Positions 27,779-36,144 of a stretch of 64,000 bases of DNA are shown here, piece by piece. The position numbers were made by a program, and so were the translations under genes. The notes beneath the pieces were generated by a model. The model did no database searches and was not told the origin of the DNA. It saw only the letters and a program-made list of their open reading frames with translations. Positions within the stretch are counted from its first letter, which is position 1; each line of letters opens with the position of its first letter. Source of the stretch: Methanomassiliicoccales archaeon (lineage in GTDB: Archaea; Thermoplasmatota; Thermoplasmata; Methanomassiliicoccales; UBA472). The stretch is taken from assembly GCA_026394395.1 (NCBI GenBank), contig JAPKYK010000004.1:108542-172541 (forward strand), in the 5' to 3' direction.

Positions 27779-28930
27779 TTATCTCCTCTTCATCAGCAGT
27801 ACGCTCAACGCCAGCATGGCCACGGCGAACAGCGCCAGTATCGCCAGGTCCGGCCATATTTCTCCCAGCCCCCATCCCCTGACCATCACCGATCGCGCGC
27901 CGTCCACGGCGTACGTCAGCGGCAGGAAGTAGGATATCGGCCGCAGCAGCTCCGGCACCGCCTGGATGGGCCAGAAGACCCCGGACAACAGTATGGAGGG
28001 AAATAGAATCAGCGGGATGAACTGGATGGCCTGGAACTCGGTCCTGGCGTTCGCCGATAGAAGGAATCCCAACCCCTGCATCCCCACCCCCAGCAGGAGA
28101 ATGGTCAGGAGCACGAGCAGCAGCGACCCCTCCACCTGCACGTTGAAGAGAAGGAGCGCCGTCGCCAGCACCATCATCGATTGGACCAGGCCGATGAGGC
28201 CGAAGGCCAAGGCGTAACCGAGCACCACCTCTCCCTCGGTCACTGGCGTGGAGAGCAGCCTGGCCAGCGTACCGGTCGTCCGCTCGTGGATGAAGGAGAT
28301 GATGGACAGCATGAAGGTCACCATCATGACCGCCAGGGAGATGACCCCTGGCGCGAACGTGTCTATGAACTCCATTCCGTCCCCGTAGACCATGTCCGGG
28401 ACGACCATCACTGGCTGGGTGAACCCGAGGTCCTCGAAAAGCACGGCGGACATGGACGACTGGACCGAGGACGTCACCGACTGCACGATGTTGGTGTTGC
28501 TGCCGTCCAGGAGCAGCGTTATCGAGGCCGCGTCCACGATGGAGGTGTTGCCTGGCGAGTAGGTGGCGATGTCCATGGTGAAATCGGCCGGGAAGACGAT
28601 GCAGGCCCAGGCGTCACCGCTCTCCACCTTCTCTCGCCCGTACGTCACAGGATCGGCTACGCCGGAGGATGAAGTGACTATCTCTTTGATCTTCAGCGTC
28701 TCGTCTTGTTGCAGATGAGCAACTATGAGGTTAGCATAGGACGCGTTGCCCACACCCTCGTCCAAGTTAACCACGTACACCTCCACGCCCTTCACCTCCC
28801 CGCCGAAGGTGAAGCCGAAGATGGCTATCATGAAGATGGGCATAAGTACCAGGAAACCGACCGTCCGCCGATCATGCTTGAGCGATCGTAAGACCTTCCT
28901 GGTAACCGCGAGCATCCTTTTGGCGTTCAC
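27779..28930 (-). CDS. ABC-2 type exporter permease
   Basis: The protein of about 383 residues has a first helix (TVGFLVLMPIFMIAIFGFTFGG), a long extracytoplasmic domain (about 35-175), then five helices with ERTTGTLARLLSTPVTEGEVVLGYAL, the diagnostic ABC-2 loop, and a final RGWGLGEIWPDLA. It exports an unknown compound together with the ATPase encoded just before it. The GTG at 28930 has a near-perfect AGGAGGTG site 6 nt upstream and overlaps the ATPase stop as GTGA, so I prefer it to the longer frame from 28981. Confidence 0.88.
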   Translation of the reverse strand: MNAKRMLAVTRKVLRSLKHDRRTVGFLVLMPIFMIAIFGFTFGGEVKGVEVYVVNLDEGVGNASYANLIVAHLQQDETLKIKEIVTSSSGVADPVTYGREKVESGDAWACIVFPADFTMDIATYSPGNTSIVDAASITLLLDGSNTNIVQSVTSSVQSSMSAVLFEDLGFTQPVMVVPDMVYGDGMEFIDTFAPGVISLAVMMVTFMLSIISFIHERTTGTLARLLSTPVTEGEVVLGYALAFGLIGLVQSMMVLATALLLFNVQVEGSLLLVLLTILLLGVGMQGLGFLLSANARTEFQAIQFIPLILFPSILLSGVFWPIQAVPELLRPISYFLPLTYAVDGARSVMVRGWGLGEIWPDLAILALFAVAMLALSVLLMKRR

Positions 28931-29664
28931 TGACAACACCTCCTTATGAACTCCATGAAGGCGTCCTCCAGGTTTTCGCACTTCGCCTCCTTAAGGAGCT
29001 CGGCGGGCGCCCCCTCGGCGATGAGACGCCCTTTGTGCATCATCCCCACCAGGTCGCAGCGTGAAGCCTCGTCCATGTAATGCGTCGTGAGAACGACGGT
29101 CATTCCCTTCCCCTTGAGCATGCGGAAGTGCTCCCAGAAGCCCGAGCGCAACTCTGGATCGACACCGACGGTAGGTTCGTCCAGGAACATCAGCTGCGGG
29201 TCGTTGATAAGGGCGCAGGCCAGCGAGGCCCGGTGCTGCATCCCCCCGCTCAAATGACCGACCAGGTCGTCCTTCCTATCCGTCAGTCCGACCACCTGGA
29301 GCACATCCTTCTCCCGCTCCAGGAAGGTCGACGGCTCCATGTCGTTCAGCTCGGAGAACAGCTGGGCGTTCTCGTGCACCGTGAGGTCCACGTACAACGC
29401 CAGCTCCTGCGGCATGTAGCTGACCCGGCTGTCCTTGCCTTTGATCGGGACCGTTCGCCCCAGCACTGTGGCCGAGCCCGCGGTCGCTCTCACAAGCCCC
29501 ATCAGCACCTTGATGGCCGTGGTCTTACCAGAACCGTTCGGACCGATCAGCCCGTAGATGCACCCGGAAGGTATCTTGAGGCTCAGGTCCTGGACGGCGA
29601 CGATGTCGTCGTACTCTTTCCTCAAACTTTCGGTTATCACCGCGTGTCCAGCATCGGATTCCAT
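28927..29664 (-). CDS. ABC exporter ATPase
   Basis: The protein of 245 residues has Walker A GPNGSGKTTAIK, signature HLSGGMQHRASLACAL, Walker B LMFLDEPTVGVDPELR, and switch VLTTHYMDEASRCD. It is of the drug/polysaccharide ABC-2 exporter class (DRA/CcmA-like). It is sandwiched between the TetR regulator and the permease with 1-nt and 4-nt overlaps, so the three are one translationally coupled operon. Confidence 0.92.
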   Translation of the reverse strand: MESDAGHAVITESLRKEYDDIVAVQDLSLKIPSGCIYGLIGPNGSGKTTAIKVLMGLVRATAGSATVLGRTVPIKGKDSRVSYMPQELALYVDLTVHENAQLFSELNDMEPSTFLEREKDVLQVVGLTDRKDDLVGHLSGGMQHRASLACALINDPQLMFLDEPTVGVDPELRSGFWEHFRMLKGKGMTVVLTTHYMDEASRCDLVGMMHKGRLIAEGAPAELLKEAKCENLEDAFMEFIRRCCQ

Positions 29665-30281
29665 CAGTTTCCCTCCCTGTTTCCAGCGCCGTTAATGAAG
29701 ATGTCGACCATCCCCCGCAGCAGCCGCTCCTCCTCTGCCGGGTCGATGTTACCTAGCCCCACCAAATAATTGGTGAGGTAGTGCGACTGCACCATGCCGA
29801 TCCAGGACTTGGCGGCCACGTACGGATCGAGGGACCTCAGGCGACCCCTGTCCATAAGTACCTGCAATTGCCCGGCCAGGTACTGTGCCGCCCTTTCGAA
29901 AGCCTCAGTGCTCACGTCCTCCTTGAACTGAGGGTGCCTCCATATCTCCCCCACCAGCATCATAAGGAAATGCCGGTTCTCCTTGAGGGTTTCAAGCACT
30001 TTGCGTGCGTTCCGCAGTAGGACCTCTTCCATCGGGCCTTCCATATCGAAATCTACTACGGACCTGATGCTCCTTAGCGGCAGCTTCTCCTGGACCACCT
30101 GGCGGAACAGGGCCTCCTTGCTCCCGAATATGCGGAAGAGGGTGACCTCGTTCACTCCAGCCAGAGCGGAGATCTCCTTGGTGGTCGTGCCATCGTACCC
30201 CTTCTCCGCAAACAAAGTGAACGCAGAGTCCAACACTTTCTCGCGAGCCTTAGGGACTTTGATACCGGGTTCAGAGGACAT
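29664..30281 (-). CDS. TetR family transcriptional regulator
   Basis: The protein of 205 residues has a TetR helix-turn-helix N-terminus (KVLDSAFTLFAEKGYDGTTTKEISALAGVNEVTLFRIFGSKEALFRQVV, about residues 14-62) and a helical ligand-binding C-terminal part. It is first in the operon with the ABC exporter, the usual arrangement for a repressor released by the exported compound. The near-palindrome at 30298-30315 sits 17 bp upstream of its start and could be its operator, also controlling the divergent gene at 30439. Confidence 0.9.
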   Translation of the reverse strand: MSSEPGIKVPKAREKVLDSAFTLFAEKGYDGTTTKEISALAGVNEVTLFRIFGSKEALFRQVVQEKLPLRSIRSVVDFDMEGPMEEVLLRNARKVLETLKENRHFLMMLVGEIWRHPQFKEDVSTEAFERAAQYLAGQLQVLMDRGRLRSLDPYVAAKSWIGMVQSHYLTNYLVGLGNIDPAEEERLLRGMVDIFINGAGNREGN

Positions 30282-30297
30282 TACAATCTCCCATTAA

Positions 30298-30315
30298 TGT
30301 AAGCAATTACTTGCA
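30298..30315. promoter_or_regulatory. Putative TetR operator (18-bp near-palindrome)
   Basis: TGTAAGCAATTACTTGCA reads as TGYAAGYAATTRCTTRCA on both strands, with only purine/purine or pyrimidine/pyrimidine mismatches between half-sites. Length and symmetry suit a TetR dimer. A second, overlapping pair GCAATTA (30303-30309) and TAATTGC (30324-30330) lies next to it. It is 17 bp from the TetR start and about 95-110 bp from the LuxE-like promoter. Confidence 0.55.
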
Positions 30316-30405
30316 TACATAAATAATTGCTCATGGACCGGCTAACCTGGAAACGACCATAAATTCGCCAATCGTCGAAATTATTCGTCGATGGAGAAAT
30401 ACCAA

Positions 30406-30417
30406 ATCTTTATAATC
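30406..30417 (+). promoter_or_regulatory. TATA-box promoter of the LuxE-like gene
   Basis: CTTTATAATC preceded by a CCAAAT BRE-like stretch lies about 27 nt before the ATG at 30439. There is no Shine-Dalgarno sequence, so a leaderless transcript is expected. Confidence 0.6.
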
Positions 30418-30438
30418 GACATTCGTTTGGGATTCTAA

Positions 30439-31806
30439 ATGGAATATAGCGAATACATCCGCAATTTCGAGTCAATGACCTCTCGATATATTCCGAGAAC
30501 GGTGGATTGGACACCTTCCGACCAAGCCGTCTACAGCCCTTCTCACTACTTCCGCATGCAGAAGAAGGAAGCGGACGACCTCCGGTTCAACGCCATCAAG
30601 TTCCAGTTCACCAGGCATTACAAACTCAACAAGACCTACCGCACATTCTGCGACGAGCAGAAGTACACCCCCGATTCGCTATCCTCCGTGGAGGACCTGG
30701 ACCGGGTGCCGGTGGTCTCTGCCGATTTCTTCAAAGCCTATCCATCAGGAAAGGATTTCGCCCTGTGGCTGGCCAATATGTACACTGGCGAGCTACCGAA
30801 GGTGCGCATCCGAGGTAAGGAACCAACGCACGACGAAGTGATCGAATCGTTCAACGAGGCCGGCATGGCCGTGGCCTACAGCAGCGGGACCAGCGGCCGT
30901 CACACATTCATCCCCAGGGACATGAAGAGTTTCTTCGCTAACGAGTATTCCATGGCCAAGGGGGCCGTGTCCATGTTCTTCCCCCGCTGGGACCCCAAGA
31001 TGCGCGGATTCCTGATGATGCCCAATCCATTCAAGACCAACCTCTTCGCCGGACGGCTCGGCACGGTGTTCTACGACATCATGAAGGATGTGGAGGTGGC
31101 CCTGGACCGCGATGTGAACACCGAGACGGTGCGACAGTCCATGGCTCAGGGCGACGGTATAAAGGACCGATTGACCAAGTACGTCGTCAGCAAGTCCACG
31201 CAGAGGTCGGTGGACAAGATCATCTCCTGGGTGGAGAGGCGCGCCAAGGAGGGGGAGAGGTTCGCCATGGTCGGCGTGCCGTTCCTGCTGAACTCCGTGC
31301 TCAACGAGCTGAAGGAGCGGGGCAAGACCTTCAAGTTCGGGAAACAAGGCATCGTCCTGACCGGGGGAGGGTGGAAGATGCACGAGGACCAGCGCATCCC
31401 CGAGCAGCAATTCCGCAAGGACATCGAGGACGTGCTCGGAATACCTTCCGAGTCCTGCCTGGACCTCTACGGGATGGTCGAGGGGAATGGCTGGATGATG
31501 CAGTGCCCCGAGGGGCACCACCTGCACATACCGACGTCATACCTGCACCCCATGGTGCTGGACGATCACAATCATAATCTGGGCTGCGGCAAGTTCGGAC
31601 GCTTCGCCTTCCTGGACGGTTCCATGGGTAGCTATCCCGGGTTCATAGTCAGCAACGACCGCGTACGCATGCTGGAGCACTGTCCCCACTGCGACCGCCC
31701 TGGTCCGGTGCTGGAGCCGGGGGTCACCCGCATGGCCGGGCAGGAGATGCGCGGCTGCGGTGAAGAGGTGCGCAAGATGATGGCCGCGGACGTTGGAGGT
31801 GCCTGA
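30439..31806 (+). CDS. LuxE-like acyl-protein synthetase / ANL-superfamily ligase
   Basis: The protein of 455 residues resembles the LuxE/acyl-protein synthetase branch of adenylate-forming enzymes. It has VPVVSADFFKAYPSGKDF, the phosphate-binding YSSGTSGRHTFIPRD (about residues 148-162), a central helix-rich part, GIVLTGGGWKMHEDQRI, DLYGMVEGNGWMMQCPEGHHLHIP, and a terminal CPHCDRPGPVLEPG. Family members activate a fatty or aromatic acid with ATP and pass it to a thiol or protein. The product is unknown. Its end overlaps the next gene by 14 nt, so the two act together; the TetR/exporter operon is divergent. Confidence 0.8.
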   Translation: MEYSEYIRNFESMTSRYIPRTVDWTPSDQAVYSPSHYFRMQKKEADDLRFNAIKFQFTRHYKLNKTYRTFCDEQKYTPDSLSSVEDLDRVPVVSADFFKAYPSGKDFALWLANMYTGELPKVRIRGKEPTHDEVIESFNEAGMAVAYSSGTSGRHTFIPRDMKSFFANEYSMAKGAVSMFFPRWDPKMRGFLMMPNPFKTNLFAGRLGTVFYDIMKDVEVALDRDVNTETVRQSMAQGDGIKDRLTKYVVSKSTQRSVDKIISWVERRAKEGERFAMVGVPFLLNSVLNELKERGKTFKFGKQGIVLTGGGWKMHEDQRIPEQQFRKDIEDVLGIPSESCLDLYGMVEGNGWMMQCPEGHHLHIPTSYLHPMVLDDHNHNLGCGKFGRFAFLDGSMGSYPGFIVSNDRVRMLEHCPHCDRPGPVLEPGVTRMAGQEMRGCGEEVRKMMAADVGGA

Positions 31807-32776
31807 GCTGCTCACCCCCAGGCAGCTGAAGGAGCGAGAATACATTCCCGCCGTTCCTTTCATCAAGCTTATGACCAAGGGCGTGACCTCGGTGCTCAAG
31901 ACCAGCGCTTTCCATCTGGGCGAGGTCAAGAAGATGAGGGTCCTGCCGGAGGGACCGCGCTACCAACGCCCCCCGCGCCAATACGATATCCCCAAGTTCA
32001 AGGAGGACATGCGAAGGACGGTGTCCGATGAGAAGTACCTGCGATCCACCCGCTTCTGCGATCCTAGCGACCCGCGCATCGTTGCCATGGCTCACAAGCT
32101 AGGCGCGTTCCAGGTGTCCGACCTGGAGTTCGCTAAAAGGGCTCACGAACTATGCAAGGAGAAGATGATCGTAGAGTATGTCCCCCTGGACAGCGCCGGC
32201 GACACCTTGGAACGGGGAACGGGCACATGCTTCCACCTATCTGGGGCGATGATCGCCCTCTGCCGCGCCGCAGGGATAAAGGCCAGGTACAAGGTCTTCG
32301 CCATGAGCATGATAGCCGTCTGGTACCAGCGTATGCTGGGGGCGGACAGCTTCATGCAGAAGTGGTACAACTCCCTGGGCTACTTCCTCATAGAGTCCGA
32401 GGTCCAGGTTTTCATCGACGGTAAGTGGCTGGACGCGGTGGTAGGACCGGACGCCGGCTGGCAGGCGGTTATGGGCAACCCCATAAGCAAGCTCGGCGAA
32501 ACCTCCCTGGAAGACTGGTTCGAAGCCATCCCCGGCACCGTCATGATCTGCGAGTCCATCCCCTTCGGGCTTCCGTTACTAGGCACGCTGATGATCACCC
32601 TGGCCCCCGGGTCCGTGGAAAGGGTGAGCGCCAACGTGTACAAGATGTCCACTAACGGGAAAAAGATAATCGAGGACGCCGGAGGCTTGGAGGCCTATGA
32701 CGCCATGGTCCGGGCCAAGAGGGTCAAGATGCCTATGGTCAAGATGGAGAACACGGGGCAGATCACCTTCGACTGA
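31793..32776 (+). CDS. Transglutaminase-like protein with altered catalytic residues
   Basis: The protein of about 327 residues holds a transglutaminase-like core. Its Cys motif is GTGTCFHLSGAMIALCRAAGIKAR (about residues 140-165) and the following strand VQVFIDGKWLD. In this fold the strand before xVxVxxDGKW normally has the catalytic His; here that position appears to be Glu (IESEVQVF), and the usual Asp of VDPT is also not obvious. It may bind rather than process a peptide, or act on the LuxE-like product. The start is uncertain: the TTG at 31793 precedes a GGAGGTG site, after which only a CTG (31808) is well spaced. Confidence 0.65.
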   Translation: MEVPELLTPRQLKEREYIPAVPFIKLMTKGVTSVLKTSAFHLGEVKKMRVLPEGPRYQRPPRQYDIPKFKEDMRRTVSDEKYLRSTRFCDPSDPRIVAMAHKLGAFQVSDLEFAKRAHELCKEKMIVEYVPLDSAGDTLERGTGTCFHLSGAMIALCRAAGIKARYKVFAMSMIAVWYQRMLGADSFMQKWYNSLGYFLIESEVQVFIDGKWLDAVVGPDAGWQAVMGNPISKLGETSLEDWFEAIPGTVMICESIPFGLPLLGTLMITLAPGSVERVSANVYKMSTNGKKIIEDAGGLEAYDAMVRAKRVKMPMVKMENTGQITFD

Positions 32777-32790
32777 GGCCCTCAGTTTTT
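32773..32790 (+). terminator. Hairpin-plus-T terminator after the transglutaminase-like gene
   Basis: CTGAG-GCC-CTCAG followed by TTTTT. The stem begins inside the stop codon (TGA at 32774-32776), which makes it a compact intrinsic terminator. Confidence 0.7.
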
Positions 32791-32818
32791 AATCCCGGCG
32801 ATAGATTAGGGGAAGTCT

Positions 32819-33253
32819 ATGGGTCTCTTCGACGTCTTTAGGAAAAAGGGCAAGGCGCGCCCGGAGGAGGAGCTGAGAGTGTTCATCGTCGACGTGAAGG
32901 GTGTCCTGAAGGAGACCCAGGAGATCGTCGTGGCCATGCCCCCGGGCATCAGGGAAGGGGCCACCCGCTCCTTTATCGAGAACGTGGGGGAATCGGTGGA
33001 GGACCTCCTGCAAAGACTGGAGAAGATGGAAAGGAAGCTGCTGACCGTCGAGCTGAACGACATACCGCGGCAGGAGCTGTCCGGCCTTAAAGGGCGCATG
33101 TCGCACCTGGACGACCACCTCATCCATTCGTACCTTGAAACAAGGAAACTGCCGGGCAACCGCCGCAGCCGCAAGGCCATAAAGGGCGCCATAAGGAGGA
33201 GGACGAAAAAGGTCGAAGCGCTACTGAAGGCCCTGGAGCGCCTGACCCGCTGA
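32819..33253 (+). CDS. Hypothetical helical protein, 144 residues
   Basis: I do not recognise the family. It starts MGLFDVFRKKGK, then has a beta-like strand LRVFIVDVKG, a long helical region rich in Leu, Glu and Lys with coiled-coil character (VEDLLQRLEKMERKLLTVELND), and a strongly basic C-terminus (RRSRKAIKGAIRRRTKKVEALLK). No membrane segment is present. It may bind nucleic acid or act as a scaffold. The ATG at 32819 has GGGGAAG 5 nt upstream. Confidence 0.55.
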   Translation: MGLFDVFRKKGKARPEEELRVFIVDVKGVLKETQEIVVAMPPGIREGATRSFIENVGESVEDLLQRLEKMERKLLTVELNDIPRQELSGLKGRMSHLDDHLIHSYLETRKLPGNRRSRKAIKGAIRRRTKKVEALLKALERLTR

Positions 33254-33366
33254 TATCTGGAAGGAACGCTGTTCCACTTTTCCATGGTGGGAGGCAAAGG
33301 AAACCCTCATAAATCCCGCATCCAATTATACACCGGGGAACGTTCATCGAGACCGAGAGGCCGCCT

Positions 33367-33792
33367 TTGCTGAAATATTGCCTGCACGGGCTAGGGCTGG
33401 ACGTAATCATGTTCGGGGTGACCATGGGCTGGGCCTTCTTACTAGGCCTGCTGGTGTCGATAGGTTGGCTCATCGGTCTGATCATCGGGCTGGCGGTGCT
33501 CATATTCCTGTTCGGTTACATCAACACCTACGTGGCCGAACGGGTGTGGGACATCAGCCTGGAGATCGATCTGGGAAGCGTCTTCTTTCACGGTCTCAAG
33601 CTGTTCGTGTTCCTGATAATAGTCAGCATTCCCTCGCTGATCGTGGCCTACATCGTTCCCAGCTGGATTACATCGGTCCTCATCTTCGTCATCTATGTCC
33701 CGATAGATGGCTACGTAGGAATGAACGTGGCCCAGGACTACGAGACCGACTACGAGGAACCATCGGATTACTATCCGAGCGAGGACCTGTAA
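33367..33792 (+). CDS. Small multi-pass membrane protein
   Basis: About 141 residues of unknown family have four predicted helices (VIMFGVTMGWAFLLGLLVSI, WLIGLIIGLAVLIFLFGYI, LKLFVFLIIVSIPSLIVAYI, WITSVLIFVIYVPIDGYV). A very acidic, tyrosine-rich tail (QDYETDYEEPSDYYPSEDL) follows. The TTG start has GAGAGG a few nt upstream. It is not clearly linked to the GTPase gene that follows 55 bp downstream. Confidence 0.55.
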   Translation: MLKYCLHGLGLDVIMFGVTMGWAFLLGLLVSIGWLIGLIIGLAVLIFLFGYINTYVAERVWDISLEIDLGSVFFHGLKLFVFLIIVSIPSLIVAYIVPSWITSVLIFVIYVPIDGYVGMNVAQDYETDYEEPSDYYPSEDL

Positions 33793-33847
33793 GAATGGTC
33801 AAAACGCAAGTATCATAAGCCCGGCAGGCTTCCTTCGGAACGATATC

Positions 33848-34609
33848 ATGCGCTACATCTACTTCGTGGGCACCGCCGGCAGCGGCAAGAGCTCCCTCAT
33901 CTACGCTTTCAAGGAATGGCTCACCCTCCAGGGACTGGACTCTGTCACCGTGAACCTGGACCCGGGCGTGGAGAACATGCCCTATGAGGCCGACGTCGAC
34001 ATACGTGATTGGGTGCGGGTAAGCGACGTCATGGAGGAGTACGGTCTCGGCCCCAACGGCGCGCAGATCGTCGCCGCCGACCTCATGGCCGTGAACGCCA
34101 AGGACCTGGCGGAATCTATCGAAAAGTTCCAGACCAACTACGTGCTGGTGGACACCCCCGGGCAGATCGAGCTGTTCGCCTTCCGCCAGAGCAGCGAGGT
34201 GATCATGGAGGAATTGGGCAAGGAGGACGCCTGCCTGCTGTTCCTTGCCGACCCCAGCCTATGTAAGTCGCCTTCGGGCTTCGTCTCCTCGGTGATGCTG
34301 GCGGCGACCGTCCACTTCCGCTTCAACGTCCCCTTCTTCACCGTACTATCGAAAAGCGACCTGTTGAAGCAGGAAGAGCAGGACGCCATAATCGGCTGGT
34401 CAGAGTCCTCCGACGCATTGTACGGGGCCATAACCGACAAGATCGACTCCCGCACATTGCTGGGCATCGAGCTGTTCAAGGCCCTCGAGTCCATCGGGGC
34501 CTACAAGAAGATGGTCCCGGCCTCCGCCACGGAACCGTCGGGGCTGGAGGACATATACAACATGGTGCAGCAGTCCTTCGAGGGCGGCGAGGACCTGACG
34601 AACGATTGA
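33848..34609 (+). CDS. GPN-loop GTPase
   Basis: The protein of 253 residues has Walker A GTAGSGKSSLIYAF, the family-specific Gly-Pro-Asn loop in YGLGPNGAQI (about residue 61), VLVDTPGQIELFAFR as the switch II region, and VLSKSDLL as the base-recognition motif. Archaeal members such as PAB0955 are dimeric GTPases; eukaryotic relatives help assemble and import RNA polymerase II. The ATG at 33848 is clear. A small zinc-ribbon gene follows 30 bp downstream, a common archaeal neighbourhood. Confidence 0.92.
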   Translation: MRYIYFVGTAGSGKSSLIYAFKEWLTLQGLDSVTVNLDPGVENMPYEADVDIRDWVRVSDVMEEYGLGPNGAQIVAADLMAVNAKDLAESIEKFQTNYVLVDTPGQIELFAFRQSSEVIMEELGKEDACLLFLADPSLCKSPSGFVSSVMLAATVHFRFNVPFFTVLSKSDLLKQEEQDAIIGWSESSDALYGAITDKIDSRTLLGIELFKALESIGAYKKMVPASATEPSGLEDIYNMVQQSFEGGEDLTND

Positions 34610-34639
34610 TTTATCTCCGTCCGCGGACGTATTCAACCT

Positions 34640-34816
34640 ATGAAGACCTGGATACTGACCTGCCCCGAGTGCGGCTCGGCCGACCTGATCTACGAAGCAG
34701 GGATGATAATGGGCCAGAAGTACCGCTGCCTGAAGTGCGGGTACATGGGCTCCTTCGCCCTGGAGAAGGAAATAGAAGTAACGGAAAATGGTTTCTCAGG
34801 CGAACATGACGCCTGA
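34640..34816 (+). CDS. Small zinc-ribbon protein, 58 residues
   Basis: It starts ATG, 30 nt after the GPN GTPase gene. The sequence has two Cys pairs (CPECGS and CLKCGY, 21 residues apart) in a treble-strand zinc-ribbon pattern: TCPECGSADLIYEAGMIMGQ then KYRCLKCGYMGS. It probably binds nucleic acid or protein; function is unknown. Its last 21 bases overlap the end of the convergent PAN gene (34796), so the two coding regions share their 3' ends. Confidence 0.82.
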   Translation: MKTWILTCPECGSADLIYEAGMIMGQKYRCLKCGYMGSFALEKEIEVTENGFSGEHDA

Positions 34817-36004
34817 CTCGGTGCACTTGCTCGTCTCGTTGTCCAGCACCTTGATTATGGCCCGCTCGAAGTCGGACATCGTCACGACATCGCGGTTGTC
34901 GCGGATGGCGAACATTCCCGCCTCGGTGCAGATGGACTTGATGTCCGCGCCGGTGGCCAGCTCCGTCTTCGTCGCCAGGGCCTCGATGTTCAGTCCCTCC
35001 TCCACACTCATGCGGGTGGAGTGGATGCGGAAGATCACCAGCCTGGCCTCGTAGCTCGGGATGGGTATCTCGATTATGCGGTCGAAGCGGCCCGGCCGCA
35101 GCAGCGCATCATCTAAAATGTCCGGGCGGTTGGTCGCGCCGATGATCTTGATGTTGTCCAGGGGGTTGAACCCGTCCATCTCGGCCAGCAGCTGCATCAG
35201 CGTGCGCTGCACCTCGCGGTCGCCGGACGTCGCCGCGTCCAGGCGTTTGGCGCCGACGGAATCCAGTTCGTCGATGAATATGATGCTTGGCGCTTTCTCC
35301 CGCGCCAGCTCGAACAGCTCGCGCACCAGGCGAGCACCCTCGCCGATGTACTTCTGCACCAGTTCGGAACCGACGAAGCGGATGAAGGTGGCGTTGGTGT
35401 GGTTCGCCACGGCTTTAGCGATGAGCGTCTTGCCGGTGCCTGGCGGTCCCACCAGCAGCACGCCCTTGGGGGGCTCGATGCCGACCTTCTTGTACAGCTC
35501 TGGTCGGAGCAGCGGGTCCTCCACGGCCTCTCGGACCTCCAGGATCTGCTCGTCCAGCCCGCCGATCATTTCGTAGGTGATGTTCGGCTTGTCGATGATC
35601 TCCGCCCCGGTGACGATGGGGTCCAGGGACTGCGGCAGAACGGACATCACGGCAAGCGTCTGCTTGTTTAGAGCTACGCGCGCGCCGACGATGAGGTCCT
35701 CCTGCGGCACATACTCAGATGTAGTGACGATGAAGTCCGGACCGGTGCTGCTCTTGACTATGACACGGCCGTCGATCAGCATGTCCTTAATGCTGCCGAT
35801 GATGAGCGGCGGGGACTTCAGGCGCTCCAGCTCGGAGCGCATGCGCTTGATCTCCTTCTGCAAGCGGAAGAGCTCGCTCTCCACGTACCTCTTCTCGCCC
35901 TCCACCCTCCTGACCTCCTCGAGCAGCTCGGAGTTCTGTCTCTCTATAAGCTCCAGCTTCTCGACCATCTCGTTGGAGATGGATTGGTCAAGCTCTTCGT
36001 CCAT
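34796..36004 (-). CDS. pan: PAN, proteasome-activating nucleotidase
   Basis: The protein of about 402 residues has an N-terminal coiled coil (about 10-55), an OB domain (about 60-130), and one AAA+ domain with Walker A GPPGTGKT, Walker B IIFIDELDSV, the ISRH-like NRPDILDDALLRPGRFDR, and arginine fingers. It unfolds substrates and feeds them into the 20S proteasome. It ends GVMFA, matching the hydrophobic-aromatic-any tail that docks to the proteasome, although with Phe for Tyr. I chose ATG 36004 (MDEELDQS) with GAAGGTG upstream; the frame extends upstream to 36073 but that part is Cys-rich and atypical. Confidence 0.95.
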   Translation of the reverse strand: MDEELDQSISNEMVEKLELIERQNSELLEEVRRVEGEKRYVESELFRLQKEIKRMRSELERLKSPPLIIGSIKDMLIDGRVIVKSSTGPDFIVTTSEYVPQEDLIVGARVALNKQTLAVMSVLPQSLDPIVTGAEIIDKPNITYEMIGGLDEQILEVREAVEDPLLRPELYKKVGIEPPKGVLLVGPPGTGKTLIAKAVANHTNATFIRFVGSELVQKYIGEGARLVRELFELAREKAPSIIFIDELDSVGAKRLDAATSGDREVQRTLMQLLAEMDGFNPLDNIKIIGATNRPDILDDALLRPGRFDRIIEIPIPSYEARLVIFRIHSTRMSVEEGLNIEALATKTELATGADIKSICTEAGMFAIRDNRDVVTMSDFERAIIKVLDNETSKCTESGVMFA

Positions 36005-36074
36005 CAATCGTGGCACCTTCGAACATTGATTAAACCGCCCCATATTTGAGCATTTGCCAACGCATATCAACATA

Positions 36075-36133
36075 ATAAAAACAAAGGGGCGCCCAGGAGG
36101 CGGGCATCAGCGCTCCTGGCCTGGGCGTTCCCC
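36075..36133 (-). terminator. Strong terminator hairpin for minus-strand transcription
   Basis: GGGGCGCCCAGG (36086-36097) pairs with CCTGGGCGTTCCCC (36120-36133) with a 2-nt bulge; an alternative CCCAGGAG/CTCCTGG stem overlaps. On the minus strand it is followed by TTTGTTTTTATTATG. It lies directly 3' of the aquaporin remnant and before the PAN gene. Confidence 0.65.
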
Positions 36134-36144
36134 GGGATTAAAGA

